This document shows, one piece after another, positions 5,735 through 13,038 of a stretch of 16,722 nt of DNA. Numbering within the stretch: the first letter of the stretch is position 1; each line of letters opens with the position of its first letter. Source of the stretch: SZUA-430 sp034440175 (GTDB taxonomy: Bacteria > Pseudomonadota > Alphaproteobacteria > Micropepsales > Micropepsaceae); assembly GCA_034440175.1 (NCBI GenBank), contig JAWXBO010000016.1:1-16722 (forward strand), in the 5' to 3' direction. The position numbers and the translations under genes were made by a program. Under the pieces are notes generated by a model, which was given only the letters and a program-made list of their open reading frames with translations, was not told the DNA's origin and ran no database searches.

Positions 5735-6838
5735 TCTCTCGGCGGAATTGAGCGCGTGTTCGATGACTTTTCGTATCACGCTGGGAAGCGCGAAATGCGC
5801 GAGGTCATTGACCGGCGCCCACTCGCCCTTGGCGCTGCCGCTTTGGCGTGAGTTCACATGGCTGATGAACACTTGAAGCTCGAGATTGAAATGGGTGAAG
5901 GTGTGATGCACAAGTCCATCAAGCATACGATACCTTGATTTCGTCGGCGCCAGGGAGAGCGGATCGCCTGGGAAGTCTTTCTCCCAGGCACTCATTGGCG
6001 TTTCGTGCATCCCTCCCAGCAGGCCCTTTGGCGGACGACGCCGGAGCAATACCTCACTGGCGCCTGATATGACGACAAACGCCGTCCCGCGCCTGAGTGG
6101 GCGCAGTTGCTTTGTGCTGCGCGCCGGCAACGACCGTTCCAAACCCAATTTTCTTGCGGTACACGATTTGATCCATGGGCAGGATTCACAGGTTGGAGAT
6201 TTCGGTGTGCAAATCGTTGCACCCAGATCCATCATTGCTTGTGCAAAATCGCCTGCACGTGCCTGCGGGGCAAGCGCTTGGGCCAAGCGTTTCAACATGG
6301 GCTTTGCTGCGGGAAGTTTTTCGCGCACGGCAAAGAGCCTTGCGAGCACACGTTCGATATTGCCGTCCACTGGTGCCGCCTGCTTGCCAAAGGCAATCGC
6401 TGAAATCGCCGCGGCCGTGTAGGGGCCAATGCCCGGCAGCGTTCTTAGGGCCGCCTCTTCACTGGGTAGCGATCCGCCGTATTCGGCCGCCACGTGTCTT
6501 GCACAGGCATGCAGATTTCTCGCACGGCTGTAGTAGCCCAGCCCTGACCAAGCCGACATAATTTCGTCCACAGGGGCTGCAGCCAGCGCATCAATCGTTG
6601 GCCATCGTTTCACAAATGACTGAAAATAGGGTCCGACGGCGGCAACCGTGGTTTGCTGCAGCATGATTTCGGACAGCCAAACCCGGTAGGCGTCCACGCT
6701 TTCTCCCGGCAGTGGGCGCCACGGCAATTTGCGGCGATTTTTGTCATACCAAGCCAGCAGGCACTGAACGAGTGCCTTGCGTTTTTGAGGCGAGAGGTCT
6801 TTCTCTCTTGTCTGCGAATGGCTTTTTGAGAGTGGCAT
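5696..6838 (-). CDS. mutY: A/G-specific adenine DNA glycosylase MutY
   Basis: A 380-residue base-excision repair enzyme that removes adenine mispaired with 8-oxoguanine. Visible features are catalytic Glu57 in WLSEIMLQQT, the helix-hairpin-helix LPGIGPYTAAA (134-144), catalytic Asp158 in APVDGNIERV, and the [4Fe-4S] ligands Cys210, Cys217, Cys220 and Cys226 (C-X6-C-X2-C-X5-C). A Nudix-like 8-oxoG recognition domain follows from about 250 (GTAFVV, LLRRRPPKGLLGGMHE). The ATG at 6838 is preferred; an in-frame GTG at 6910 would add 24 residues read antisense to the next gene. No clear Shine-Dalgarno lies near the ATG. The last 15 or so residues (AERKNFTARARRTPR) and the stop come from an inverted-repeat element, so the native C-terminus was probably replaced. 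The start codon overlaps that of the divergent DUF721 gene by two bases. Confidence 0.93.
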   Translation of the reverse strand: MPLSKSHSQTREKDLSPQKRKALVQCLLAWYDKNRRKLPWRPLPGESVDAYRVWLSEIMLQQTTVAAVGPYFQSFVKRWPTIDALAAAPVDEIMSAWSGLGYYSRARNLHACARHVAAEYGGSLPSEEAALRTLPGIGPYTAAAISAIAFGKQAAPVDGNIERVLARLFAVREKLPAAKPMLKRLAQALAPQARAGDFAQAMMDLGATICTPKSPTCESCPWIKSCTARKLGLERSLPARSTKQLRPLRRGTAFVVISGASEVLLRRRPPKGLLGGMHETPMSAWEKDFPGDPLSLAPTKSRYRMLDGLVHHTFTHFNLELQVFISHVNSRQSGSAKGEWAPVNDLAHFALPSVIRKVIEHALNSAERKNFTARARRTPR

Positions 6839-7352
6839 GTCAGAACGAGAGAAACCTTCCGGAACTGCGCCCAAGCGCCGAGGGCCGCTGCCTGTGGCCC
6901 AGAATGCCACGGCGCTTCTGAGGCACCACCTTAAAGCTCGAGGCTTTGCTCAAATCGAATTGGTGACAAGGTGGGCGGAAATTGCAGGAGCGACACTGGC
7001 GGATCATTGCTTTCCTTCCAAATTGTCCGCGGCCGCCTCTGGCGGTGCGACATTGACGCTTGTGGCGGATGACCGGGCAGCGCTTGAACTTCAACATCAA
7101 ACGCCGAAGCTGATCGACAAGATCAATAGCTATTTTGGCAAACCCACGGTCAATAAAATCAAAGTGGTCACAGGTGAAATTCCCAGATCGCTTCCGGTGC
7201 GTCCCGCACCCCGGCGGCTTTCCGACGACGAGGAAACGGAACTTTTGCGCAGGACAGCGGCTGTTGAAGATCCGGGACTGCGCGATGCGTTAACGAGGCT
7301 GGGGCGCAACGCCATCGGTGAAAGCCGGAAAACGGTGATTTTGAAGCGTTGA
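6837..7352 (+). CDS. DUF721 / DciA-like protein
   Basis: A 171-residue DUF721 protein. DUF721 includes DciA, a DnaB helicase loader found in most bacteria that lack DnaC or DnaI; the alphaproteobacterial members are divergent, so the role here is inferred. The domain is seen in residues about 20-110: LLRHHLKARGFAQIELVTRWAEIAGATLADHCFPSKL, then a beta-rich GATLTLVADDRAALELQHQTPKLIDKINSYFG. The C-terminal part is charged and probably flexible. The ATG at 6837 has GAGAG about six bases upstream and starts where the family normally begins. The gene is divergent from mutY with overlapping start codons (CATG), so each gene's promoter must lie inside the other or further away. The DsbA-like gene follows after about 60 bp. 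Confidence 0.85.
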   Translation: MSEREKPSGTAPKRRGPLPVAQNATALLRHHLKARGFAQIELVTRWAEIAGATLADHCFPSKLSAAASGGATLTLVADDRAALELQHQTPKLIDKINSYFGKPTVNKIKVVTGEIPRSLPVRPAPRRLSDDEETELLRRTAAVEDPGLRDALTRLGRNAIGESRKTVILKR

Positions 7353-7378
7353 GCCCCGGTGGCCGACAGGGCTATAGT
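7349..7378 (+). promoter_or_regulatory. Possible sigma-70-type promoter before the DsbA-like gene
   Basis: TTGAGC at 7349-7354 and TATAGT at 7373-7378 are separated by 18 bases, ending 33 bp before the chosen GTG start. The -35 overlaps the stop codon of the DUF721 gene. It is a motif match only; the two genes could equally be co-transcribed. Confidence 0.35.
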
Positions 7379-7411
7379 ACCCGGCGTGCTAGTGCTTCGC
7401 AGGGGGTTCGC

Positions 7412-8308
7412 GTGAATTTTAATTTTGGCCAGATGATGTCACAGCTGATGGCGTTCTACGCCAAAACCGACAAACGGATGTTGGCCGGTGGTGCCGTTGC
7501 CATTGTCGCGCTTTTGGGGGGGCTGACGTATTGGGGTTTGAGCGGCAGCGATGCCGTCGACCTGTCCGATGTTGCCGATGGCACTTGCGTTGCCAAAACT
7601 GAAGTGCCCGTTTCCGACGAGGATTACATTATCGGCGACAAAAAAGCGCCGATTACTCTGGTCGAATATCTGTCGCAGACCTGTTCTCATTGTGCGGAAT
7701 TCCGGCGCGAAGAAGTTCCGAAAATCGAAGCAGCCTATGTCAAGACCGGGTTGGTACGGATCGTGTTCCGTGAACTGCATCGCAATAATGTCGACGTTGC
7801 GGCCTCTGTTCTTGGGCGATGCCTGGGACGCGACGCCTTTCTCCCGTTCACCGACATGTTGCTGGAGCATCAGCAAGTCTGGATGATGCGCGAAGATCGG
7901 GACATTATTGCCGGGCTAAAGGAAATGGCCCGTCGCGCCGGGATGTCGAGTGATGACTTCGATACGTGCCTGAAAAAGCAAGAGTTGGCGACGCAGCTGG
8001 CGAAGGCGAGCGCACAAGACGCGAAGGATTATTGTATCAGTGGAACGCCGACATTGCTGCTGAACGGCAAGAAGCTCGAAGGTATGGCGACATCCTACGA
8101 GAAACTCGACGCAGCCATCAAAGACGAATTGAAAAAATTGGGTTTGCCAGTTCCTGTGTCAGCCACGCCGGCACCCGCAGAAGGAGCGGTCACGCCGGCT
8201 ACTGCCACAGAAGGCGCGGCAGTTCCAGCAGCTGAGGGCGAAACAGCGCCTGATGATGCGCCAGCGCAACCTGTTGCGCCCGTGGCAGATACGCCTCCAG
8301 CACCATAA
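7412..8308 (+). CDS. Membrane-anchored DsbA-family thiol-disulfide oxidoreductase
   Basis: A 298-residue thioredoxin-fold protein (Thioredoxin_4/DsbA family). The GTG at 7412 is chosen over an in-frame TTG at 7349 because AGGGGG lies about six bases upstream. An N-terminal hydrophobic segment (AGGAVAIVALLGGLTYWGL, about residues 26-44) acts as an uncleaved anchor or signal, placing the domain in the periplasm. The redox motif is CSHC in EYLSQTCSHCAEF, and the cis-proline loop is SGTPTLLLNG. Four other cysteines (DGTC, GRC, DTC, DYC) are present. The last 45 or so residues are a Pro/Ala/Glu-rich, probably disordered tail (PAPAEGAVTPATATEGAAVP and on). It could act in periplasmic disulfide formation or isomerisation; its partner is not visible. 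It sits between the DUF721 gene and smc, so it may share their transcript. Confidence 0.85.
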   Translation: MNFNFGQMMSQLMAFYAKTDKRMLAGGAVAIVALLGGLTYWGLSGSDAVDLSDVADGTCVAKTEVPVSDEDYIIGDKKAPITLVEYLSQTCSHCAEFRREEVPKIEAAYVKTGLVRIVFRELHRNNVDVAASVLGRCLGRDAFLPFTDMLLEHQQVWMMREDRDIIAGLKEMARRAGMSSDDFDTCLKKQELATQLAKASAQDAKDYCISGTPTLLLNGKKLEGMATSYEKLDAAIKDELKKLGLPVPVSATPAPAEGAVTPATATEGAAVPAAEGETAPDDAPAQPVAPVADTPPAP

Positions 8309-8372
8309 CTCAAATCGACACCACCGATCCGGCTGACCGCCCCAGCCCAAAAAAAACAACGGAGTATTGCCC

Positions 8373-11300
8373 GTGAAGTTTTCGAGACTTCGACTGACCG
8401 GATTCAAGTCGTTCGTTGAGTCAACCGAGTTGCCGATCGAACCCGGGCTGACGGGTATTGTCGGGCCCAATGGGTGCGGCAAATCGAATTTGCTTGAAGC
8501 CTTGCGGTGGGTCATGGGTGAGAATTCAGCCAAGTCCATGCGCGGCGGCGCGATGGACGATGTGATTTTTTCGGGCACGAACAACAGGCCGGGGCGTAAC
8601 ACCGCCGAAGTCTCACTCATCATCGACAATGGGAACAGGTCCGCGCCTTCGCAATACAACGACACCGAGGCGCTTGAAATCAGCCGTCGAATTGAGCGCG
8701 AAATGGGCTCGATCTACAAGATCAACGGGCGAGACGTTCGCGCCCGCGATGTGCAGATTTTCTTTGCCGATGCGTCCTCCGGTGCGCATTCGCCAGCCTT
8801 GGTCAAGCAAGGGCAAATCGGCCAATTGATCAGTGCAAAGCCGATCGCCCGGCGCGCCATTCTCGAGGAAGCGGCCGGTATTTCCGGTCTGCATGCCCGA
8901 CGGCATGAAGCGGAACTGAAGTTAAACGCAGCTCAAACGAATTTGTCGCGGGTTGCGGATATCATTCAGGAAATCGAACAACAGCTGGCAAATCTGAAAC
9001 GGCAGGCGCGCCAGGCTGCACGGTACCGCAATTTGTCGGGTCATATTCAACGTGCCGACGCGCTGGCTTTGTATGTACGCTGGCAACTCGCATCTGCCGC
9101 CGCAGAAACCGCAGAGGTCGAACTCAATCGTATTCGAAGTGTAGTTGAGGACCTGACGCTGCGGTCAGCACAAGCATCAAATGGGGTGCTTGAAGCGGAT
9201 GAAAAACTTCCGGCGTTGCGGCAAGTAGCCGCCGAGCGGAGTGCGGCCCTGCAACGGCTGACGGCTGAGCGCATGGCGCTGGACGGCGAGGAGGCGCGGG
9301 CGAAGGCCGCGGCTGAGCGGTTGAGCGCGCGCCTTGCGCAAATTTCTGAAGACCAGACCCGCGAAACGGCACGCGTCGAAGATGCGCGTAGGACGATGTT
9401 GACGCTTGAGCAAGAGCGCACCGAACTGAGCGCTGCATCGCAAGGGGAAATGCAAACGGCTGAAGCCGCATTAGCCGCCCTCGAAGTTGCGCTGAGTGTG
9501 ATGACCAGCGCGGAAAACGCGAGCGACAAATCGTCGACCGAGCTGGGCGACGCAAGGGCAAAGCGCACTGATCTTGAACGGCGTATCGAAGGCAGTCAGC
9601 GCGTATCGACGCGCCTACGCACTGAGCTAGACGGCATCTCGGCCGAAATTGAACGCTTGGCGCGCGAAGCGGACACGGCGCCACATGTCGAACAGGCGCT
9701 GCTTCGTATCGCAGCGTCGGCGACTGCCGCCGAGGCCGCAAAAGCAACGCACCGGCATGCGGAAGACGCTTTGCGCTCGGCACGCGACGGCGAATCGGCG
9801 CGGAAGAAAACCGCTGATACGACCGAGCGCGAACTTGTACGATTGAAAGCCGAAGCGCGGGCGCTGACGGAAACGTTGTCCGCTGGGATTGCCCAAGGAT
9901 TTACGCCCGTCATCGATTTGCTGCAGGTGACGCCAGGGTTTGAGGCTGCACTGGGGGCGGCGTTGGGCGATGACCTCAACGTTCCGCTGGATGAAAATGC
10001 ACCGATCTATTGGCGCGCGTTGCATGGGCAAGACGAATTGCCCAAGCTCCCGCCAGACGTGCAATCGCTGGCTGGCCTTGTAAATGCGCCCGATGCTCTG
10101 GCACGACGCATCTCACAAATCGGCATCGTCGACCGGGACAAAGGCAAACCAGCCCAAGCGTCACTTTTGCCAGGTCAATGTCTGGTAAGCCGTGAAGGTG
10201 ACCTGTGGCGCTGGGATGGATTTACAGCCACCGCCGAGGCGCCGACGGCCGCGGCGGTCCGGTTACGACAGCGAAACCGGCTTGCCGATCTTGAAGGCAC
10301 CGTCGCGTCAGCTGAAGTCCACTTGAGCGAGCTGCAGAGTGCTTGGCAAGACGCAAAGGAGGCGCGTGAGGCTGCGGAACTTGCAGAGAGAACCTTGGGT
10401 ACGGCCCGTCGTGACGCAGACGCGGAAGCCGGCGCTGCACGGACGGCCTTGGCGGAAGCAGAAAAACGTCACGCGCAAACAGCCGCCAGAACACAATCTC
10501 TTAACGAGCGCCACTTGGCGCTGAGTGCAGATGAAGCGGAATCGACCGCCCTTGAATCACAACTGCGGTCTGAGTTTGATCTGTTACCGCTGCTCGCGGA
10601 GTTCGAGTCCGCACTGTCGGCCACGCGCGAAGCACTGACTGAAGCACGCGCGGGACATGCCAATGCCAAGGCAGCTCATGACGGCGCCGAACGTGAAGCG
10701 CGCGCGCGCCAACTGAGGTTGCAGACCATCGTCGCGGATCTCGATGCCTGGAACACACGTATTTCAACGGCGGACGGCCAAATCGAAGCTTTGCAACGTC
10801 GCGAGGGTGAATCCCGCACGGAATTGCAAGCGCTTGAACACCTTCCCGCTGAGATCGCGGAGAAGCGTACCCGCCTGTTTGAAATCCTGGAGGACGCGGA
10901 AGCCGCGCGCAGTGCTGCGAATGACGCATTGGCTCTGTCCGAAGGTGCACTCAAAGCAGCGCAATCGGAGTCTCGTGCTGCCGATCAGGCGTTGTCTCAT
11001 GCCCGCGAAGAAAGGGCACGTTGTGACGCGATCCTTTCAGCGCAGCGCGAGCGGGTGCAAGAGGCGATCACGCGGGCGCGAGACACGCTTGATTGCGCGC
11101 CGGAAGAGCTCGCGTCGCGTGCAGAGCATGCTCCTGGCGATGAAGTGCCTACGCTTGATGCGGCCGAACAGCGTTCTGAAAAACTGAAGCGCGAGCGGGA
11201 GCAATTGGGAGGCGTCAATCTGCGTGCCGAGGAAGAAGCCGACGAATGCGAAACACGATTGACGACGCTTCAAAGCGAGAAGAACGACCTCGAGGCCGCG

Positions 11301-11840
11301 ATCACCCGGTTACGGCAGGGCATCGGCTCGCTCAATCGCGAAGGCCGCGAGCGCTTGCTCGAAGCATTCGACCGTGTGAACGCGAATTTCCAGAAATTGT
11401 TTACCTCGTTGTTCATGGGTGGCGATGCGCGGCTGACGCTGACGGAGTCCGATGACCCGCTGGAAGCAGGGCTTGAAATCCTGGCGCGTCCACCGGGCAA
11501 AAAGCTTCAGACCATGTCGCTGCTGTCGGGCGGTGAGCAAGCCCTGACAGCGATGGCGATGATCTTTGCCGTGTTCTTGTGCAACCCTGCCCCGGTGTGT
11601 GTGCTAGACGAAGTCGATGCACCACTTGACGACGCTAACGTCGAGCGTTTCTGTAACTTGCTGGATGAAATCACGCGTATGACAGAAACGCGATTCCTTG
11701 TGATTACGCACCACGCTTTGACCATGTCGCGCATGGACCGTTTGATGGGCGTTACGATGCAGGAGCGTGGGGTCAGCCAATTGGTTTCGGTTGACCTTGC
11801 AGGTGCCGAACGCGTGCTGCAGGCCCAGGCGGCAGAGTAA
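8373..11840 (+). CDS. smc: Chromosome segregation protein SMC
   Basis: A 1155-residue SMC ATPase that organises and helps segregate the chromosome, normally with ScpA and ScpB (not in this window). The Walker A motif GPNGCGKSN is at residues 31-39, preceded by the typical RLTGFKSFVE. A coiled coil runs from about 165 to 500. The hinge domain is about 508-640 (from GFTPVIDLLQV). A second coiled coil, very rich in Ala, Glu and Arg, runs to about 990. The C-terminal head has the ABC signature LSGGEQALTAMAM (about 1050) and Walker B PVCVLDEVDAPLDD (about 1075-1088). The GTG at 8373 is preferred because GGAG lies eight bases upstream and family similarity begins at MKF; a TTG six bases earlier would sit too close to that site. 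Its 3' end overlaps, antisense, the extended vapC frame by 334 bp. Confidence 0.95.
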   Translation: MKFSRLRLTGFKSFVESTELPIEPGLTGIVGPNGCGKSNLLEALRWVMGENSAKSMRGGAMDDVIFSGTNNRPGRNTAEVSLIIDNGNRSAPSQYNDTEALEISRRIEREMGSIYKINGRDVRARDVQIFFADASSGAHSPALVKQGQIGQLISAKPIARRAILEEAAGISGLHARRHEAELKLNAAQTNLSRVADIIQEIEQQLANLKRQARQAARYRNLSGHIQRADALALYVRWQLASAAAETAEVELNRIRSVVEDLTLRSAQASNGVLEADEKLPALRQVAAERSAALQRLTAERMALDGEEARAKAAAERLSARLAQISEDQTRETARVEDARRTMLTLEQERTELSAASQGEMQTAEAALAALEVALSVMTSAENASDKSSTELGDARAKRTDLERRIEGSQRVSTRLRTELDGISAEIERLAREADTAPHVEQALLRIAASATAAEAAKATHRHAEDALRSARDGESARKKTADTTERELVRLKAEARALTETLSAGIAQGFTPVIDLLQVTPGFEAALGAALGDDLNVPLDENAPIYWRALHGQDELPKLPPDVQSLAGLVNAPDALARRISQIGIVDRDKGKPAQASLLPGQCLVSREGDLWRWDGFTATAEAPTAAAVRLRQRNRLADLEGTVASAEVHLSELQSAWQDAKEAREAAELAERTLGTARRDADAEAGAARTALAEAEKRHAQTAARTQSLNERHLALSADEAESTALESQLRSEFDLLPLLAEFESALSATREALTEARAGHANAKAAHDGAEREARARQLRLQTIVADLDAWNTRISTADGQIEALQRREGESRTELQALEHLPAEIAEKRTRLFEILEDAEAARSAANDALALSEGALKAAQSESRAADQALSHAREERARCDAILSAQRERVQEAITRARDTLDCAPEELASRAEHAPGDEVPTLDAAEQRSEKLKREREQLGGVNLRAEEEADECETRLTTLQSEKNDLEAAITRLRQGIGSLNREGRERLLEAFDRVNANFQKLFTSLFMGGDARLTLTESDDPLEAGLEILARPPGKKLQTMSLLSGGEQALTAMAMIFAVFLCNPAPVCVLDEVDAPLDDANVERFCNLLDEITRMTETRFLVITHHALTMSRMDRLMGVTMQERGVSQLVSVDLAGAERVLQAQAAE

Positions 11841-12241
11841 AGCGGCTCGCCTTCTGAGATTTTGACTCCAGTGTGTGTGAATTCACTGCCTTGGAATAGC
11901 AAGCCCTCGCCTGTGTCGATAGCAAGTGCGTATGCAAAGCAATCCCCGAAATTCAGCTTAGCCGGATGTCCTGAGCCCTTGCCAAAATCGCGGTACGCTT
12001 GTCTTGCGATTCTGGCCTGAACCTCTGTCAGTGGTAATATTTCGATTTCAGCGCGCGAGAGAAATTCGTCCAATCGACGACTTGAAATCGGGTTTCGCTC
12101 CGCATCAATGACAATAGCAGCCTCGAGGTAGTTGGCCGCAGAAATGCGTTTCAACTCAGCCGAACCAATTGCATCAAGAAATTTTTGTGCATCTGGCTCC
12201 TCTCGCAAAATTGAAATGAGTGCGGAGGTTTCGACGATCAC
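11507..12241 (-). CDS. vapC: VapC-type PIN toxin with read-through tail antisense to smc
   Basis: A PIN-domain ribonuclease, the toxin of a type II toxin-antitoxin pair. The PIN domain fills the first 125-130 of 244 residues: MIVETSALISIL, NYLEAAIVIDAERNP, HPAKLNFGDCFAYALA, then LLFQGSEFTHTGV, where VapC proteins of this type normally end within a few residues. The probable active-site acids are Glu4 (usually Asp), Glu40, Asp100 and Glu120. No stop is met there. The frame continues about 110 codons through the complement of the smc 3' end, giving a Ser/Thr/Arg-rich tail with no domain. The GTG start overlaps the vapB stop as GTGA, so translation is coupled. Either the module landed at the smc terminus and lost its own stop, or the stop mutated. 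The toxin may be altered or inactive. Confidence 0.8.
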   Translation of the reverse strand: MIVETSALISILREEPDAQKFLDAIGSAELKRISAANYLEAAIVIDAERNPISSRRLDEFLSRAEIEILPLTEVQARIARQAYRDFGKGSGHPAKLNFGDCFAYALAIDTGEGLLFQGSEFTHTGVKISEGEPLYSAAWACSTRSAPARSTETNWLTPRSCIVTPIKRSMRDMVKAWCVITRNRVSVIRVISSSKLQKRSTLASSSGASTSSSTHTGAGLHKNTAKIIAIAVRACSPPDSSDMV

Positions 12242-12495
12242 TTCGGCAATCCGTTCTCATCATAAAGAAATTTTCCGTGATCGATGGCCTTCGTTTGCGG
12301 CGACAACCGAATCGCGCAATCGTGAGCGATGCGCTTGAGATCTTCCATGAGTTTCGGATCGACCTTTTTTACGATCACCCGTTCAAGCTTTTCGCGCAGA
12401 GCCTGGGTTACGGCTTCGGTTAGCGAAAGGCCCGTTTGCTTGGCGAGTTCCGTTGCGAGGCGATGAGTTTCAGGATTTTTGATGTTTAAGCTCAT
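12238..12495 (-). CDS. vapB: VapB-family antitoxin
   Basis: An 85-residue antitoxin of the VapB/PSK transcription-factor type that would neutralise VapC and repress its own operon. The N-terminal half (MSLNIKNPETHRLATELAKQ, then TGLSLTEAVTQALREKLERV) is the ribbon-helix-helix-like DNA-binding segment. The C-terminal part, ending KFLYDENGLPK, is the usual toxin-wrapping region; GKFLYDENGLP is a frequent ending in this subgroup. The ATG at 12495 is chosen because family similarity begins there; the open frame extends 22 codons upstream, but those lie over the promoter. No Shine-Dalgarno is present and a promoter sits directly upstream, which points to a leaderless message. The stop overlaps the vapC start by four bases. 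Confidence 0.88.
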   Translation of the reverse strand: MSLNIKNPETHRLATELAKQTGLSLTEAVTQALREKLERVIVKKVDPKLMEDLKRIAHDCAIRLSPQTKAIDHGKFLYDENGLPK

Positions 12496-12530
12496 GGTAG
12501 AATGGTAGATCAAACGTGGTAGAATGTCAA
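12495..12530 (-). promoter_or_regulatory. vapBC promoter with overlapping repeats (probable operator)
   Basis: On the minus strand a perfect -35 TTGACA (12530-12525) is followed after exactly 17 bases by TACCAT (12507-12502, four of six to the -10 consensus). Only six bases separate the -10 from the vapB ATG, so transcription would start at or next to the A of the ATG. On the plus strand TGGTAGAAT occurs at 12495-12503 and 12517-12525, with TGGTAGATC at 12503-12511. These direct repeats cover the -10 and spacer and are the natural candidate for VapB or VapBC binding. Confidence 0.65.
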
Positions 12531-12566
12531 CCATTGGCTGATTTGCGCGACTGAGTGACACGCGTT

Positions 12567-12594
12567 GGAAAAGCGGCAGTTTTCCCTATTTTTT
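12567..12594 (+). terminator. Possible intrinsic terminator upstream of the atp operon
   Basis: GGAAAA pairs with TTTTCC around a 7-base loop, followed by CTATTTTTT on the plus strand. The stem is short and AT-rich, so the call is weak. It would stop plus-strand transcription coming from smc before the atpI promoter. Confidence 0.3.
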
Positions 12595-12620
12595 CAACTG
12601 TTTGCAGTGCAGCACGTGCC

Positions 12621-12649
12621 TTGACTGGCGGAAAACCGGGCCATATGGT
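12621..12649 (+). promoter_or_regulatory. Sigma-70-type promoter of the F0 ATP synthase operon
   Basis: TTGACT (12621-12626) and TATGGT (12644-12649) are separated by exactly 17 bases. Transcription would start near 12656, leaving a leader of about 40 bases before atpI. Confidence 0.6.
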
Positions 12650-12699
12650 CCGCCCGACTTTCGGAGGGGGTTTCAAGCGGCCCCGTGCACTGATCATTG

Positions 12700-13038
12700 G
12701 TGAATAGCCCTACAGATCAGAGTGAAGATCCTGACCAGGAGCGTCTCGATGCGCTTGGCCGGAAAATCGAGGCCGCGCGTGGACCGACGACGAAATCGAC
12801 GCCTGCCCAGTCCGGGTCCATCAGAATTGCCTACCGCCTCGCTTCAGAGTTGCTCGCCGGCCTTTTGCTTGGCGTTTTCCTGGGTTGGGGTTTTGACAAG
12901 CTGTTTGGGACCCGGCCATGGGGAATTCTGTTCTTTTTAATTCTTGGTCTCGCGGCCGCGATGACCAACGTGATCCGGACCGCGCAAAGGCTCAATGCTG
13001 CGGTGCCGGAGACGAAGGACGACAAGACTGATGATTAG
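12700..13038 (+). CDS. atpI: ATP synthase accessory protein AtpI
   Basis: A 112-residue AtpI-family membrane protein, an accessory factor for F1F0 assembly and c-ring formation rather than a core subunit. The N-terminal third is charged and cytoplasmic (SEDPDQERLDALGRKIEAAR). Two transmembrane helices follow (LASELLAGLLLGVFLGWGF and WGILFFLILGLAAAMTNVI), joined by DKLFGTRP, the typical arrangement. The start is uncertain: GTG at 12700 or TTG at 12697. A stop lies two codons further upstream, and neither start has a Shine-Dalgarno within range; the nearest purine run, CGGAGGGGG, is about 30 bases away. It opens the operon and overlaps atpB by eight bases. Confidence 0.88.
   Translation: MNSPTDQSEDPDQERLDALGRKIEAARGPTTKSTPAQSGSIRIAYRLASELLAGLLLGVFLGWGFDKLFGTRPWGILFFLILGLAAAMTNVIRTAQRLNAAVPETKDDKTDD

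Noticed and set aside
9047..9783. Long minus-strand frames inside smc (up to 219 codons)
   Set aside because: They are shadows of a high-GC coding strand: Ser/Ala/Arg-rich, no domains, fully inside a certain gene.
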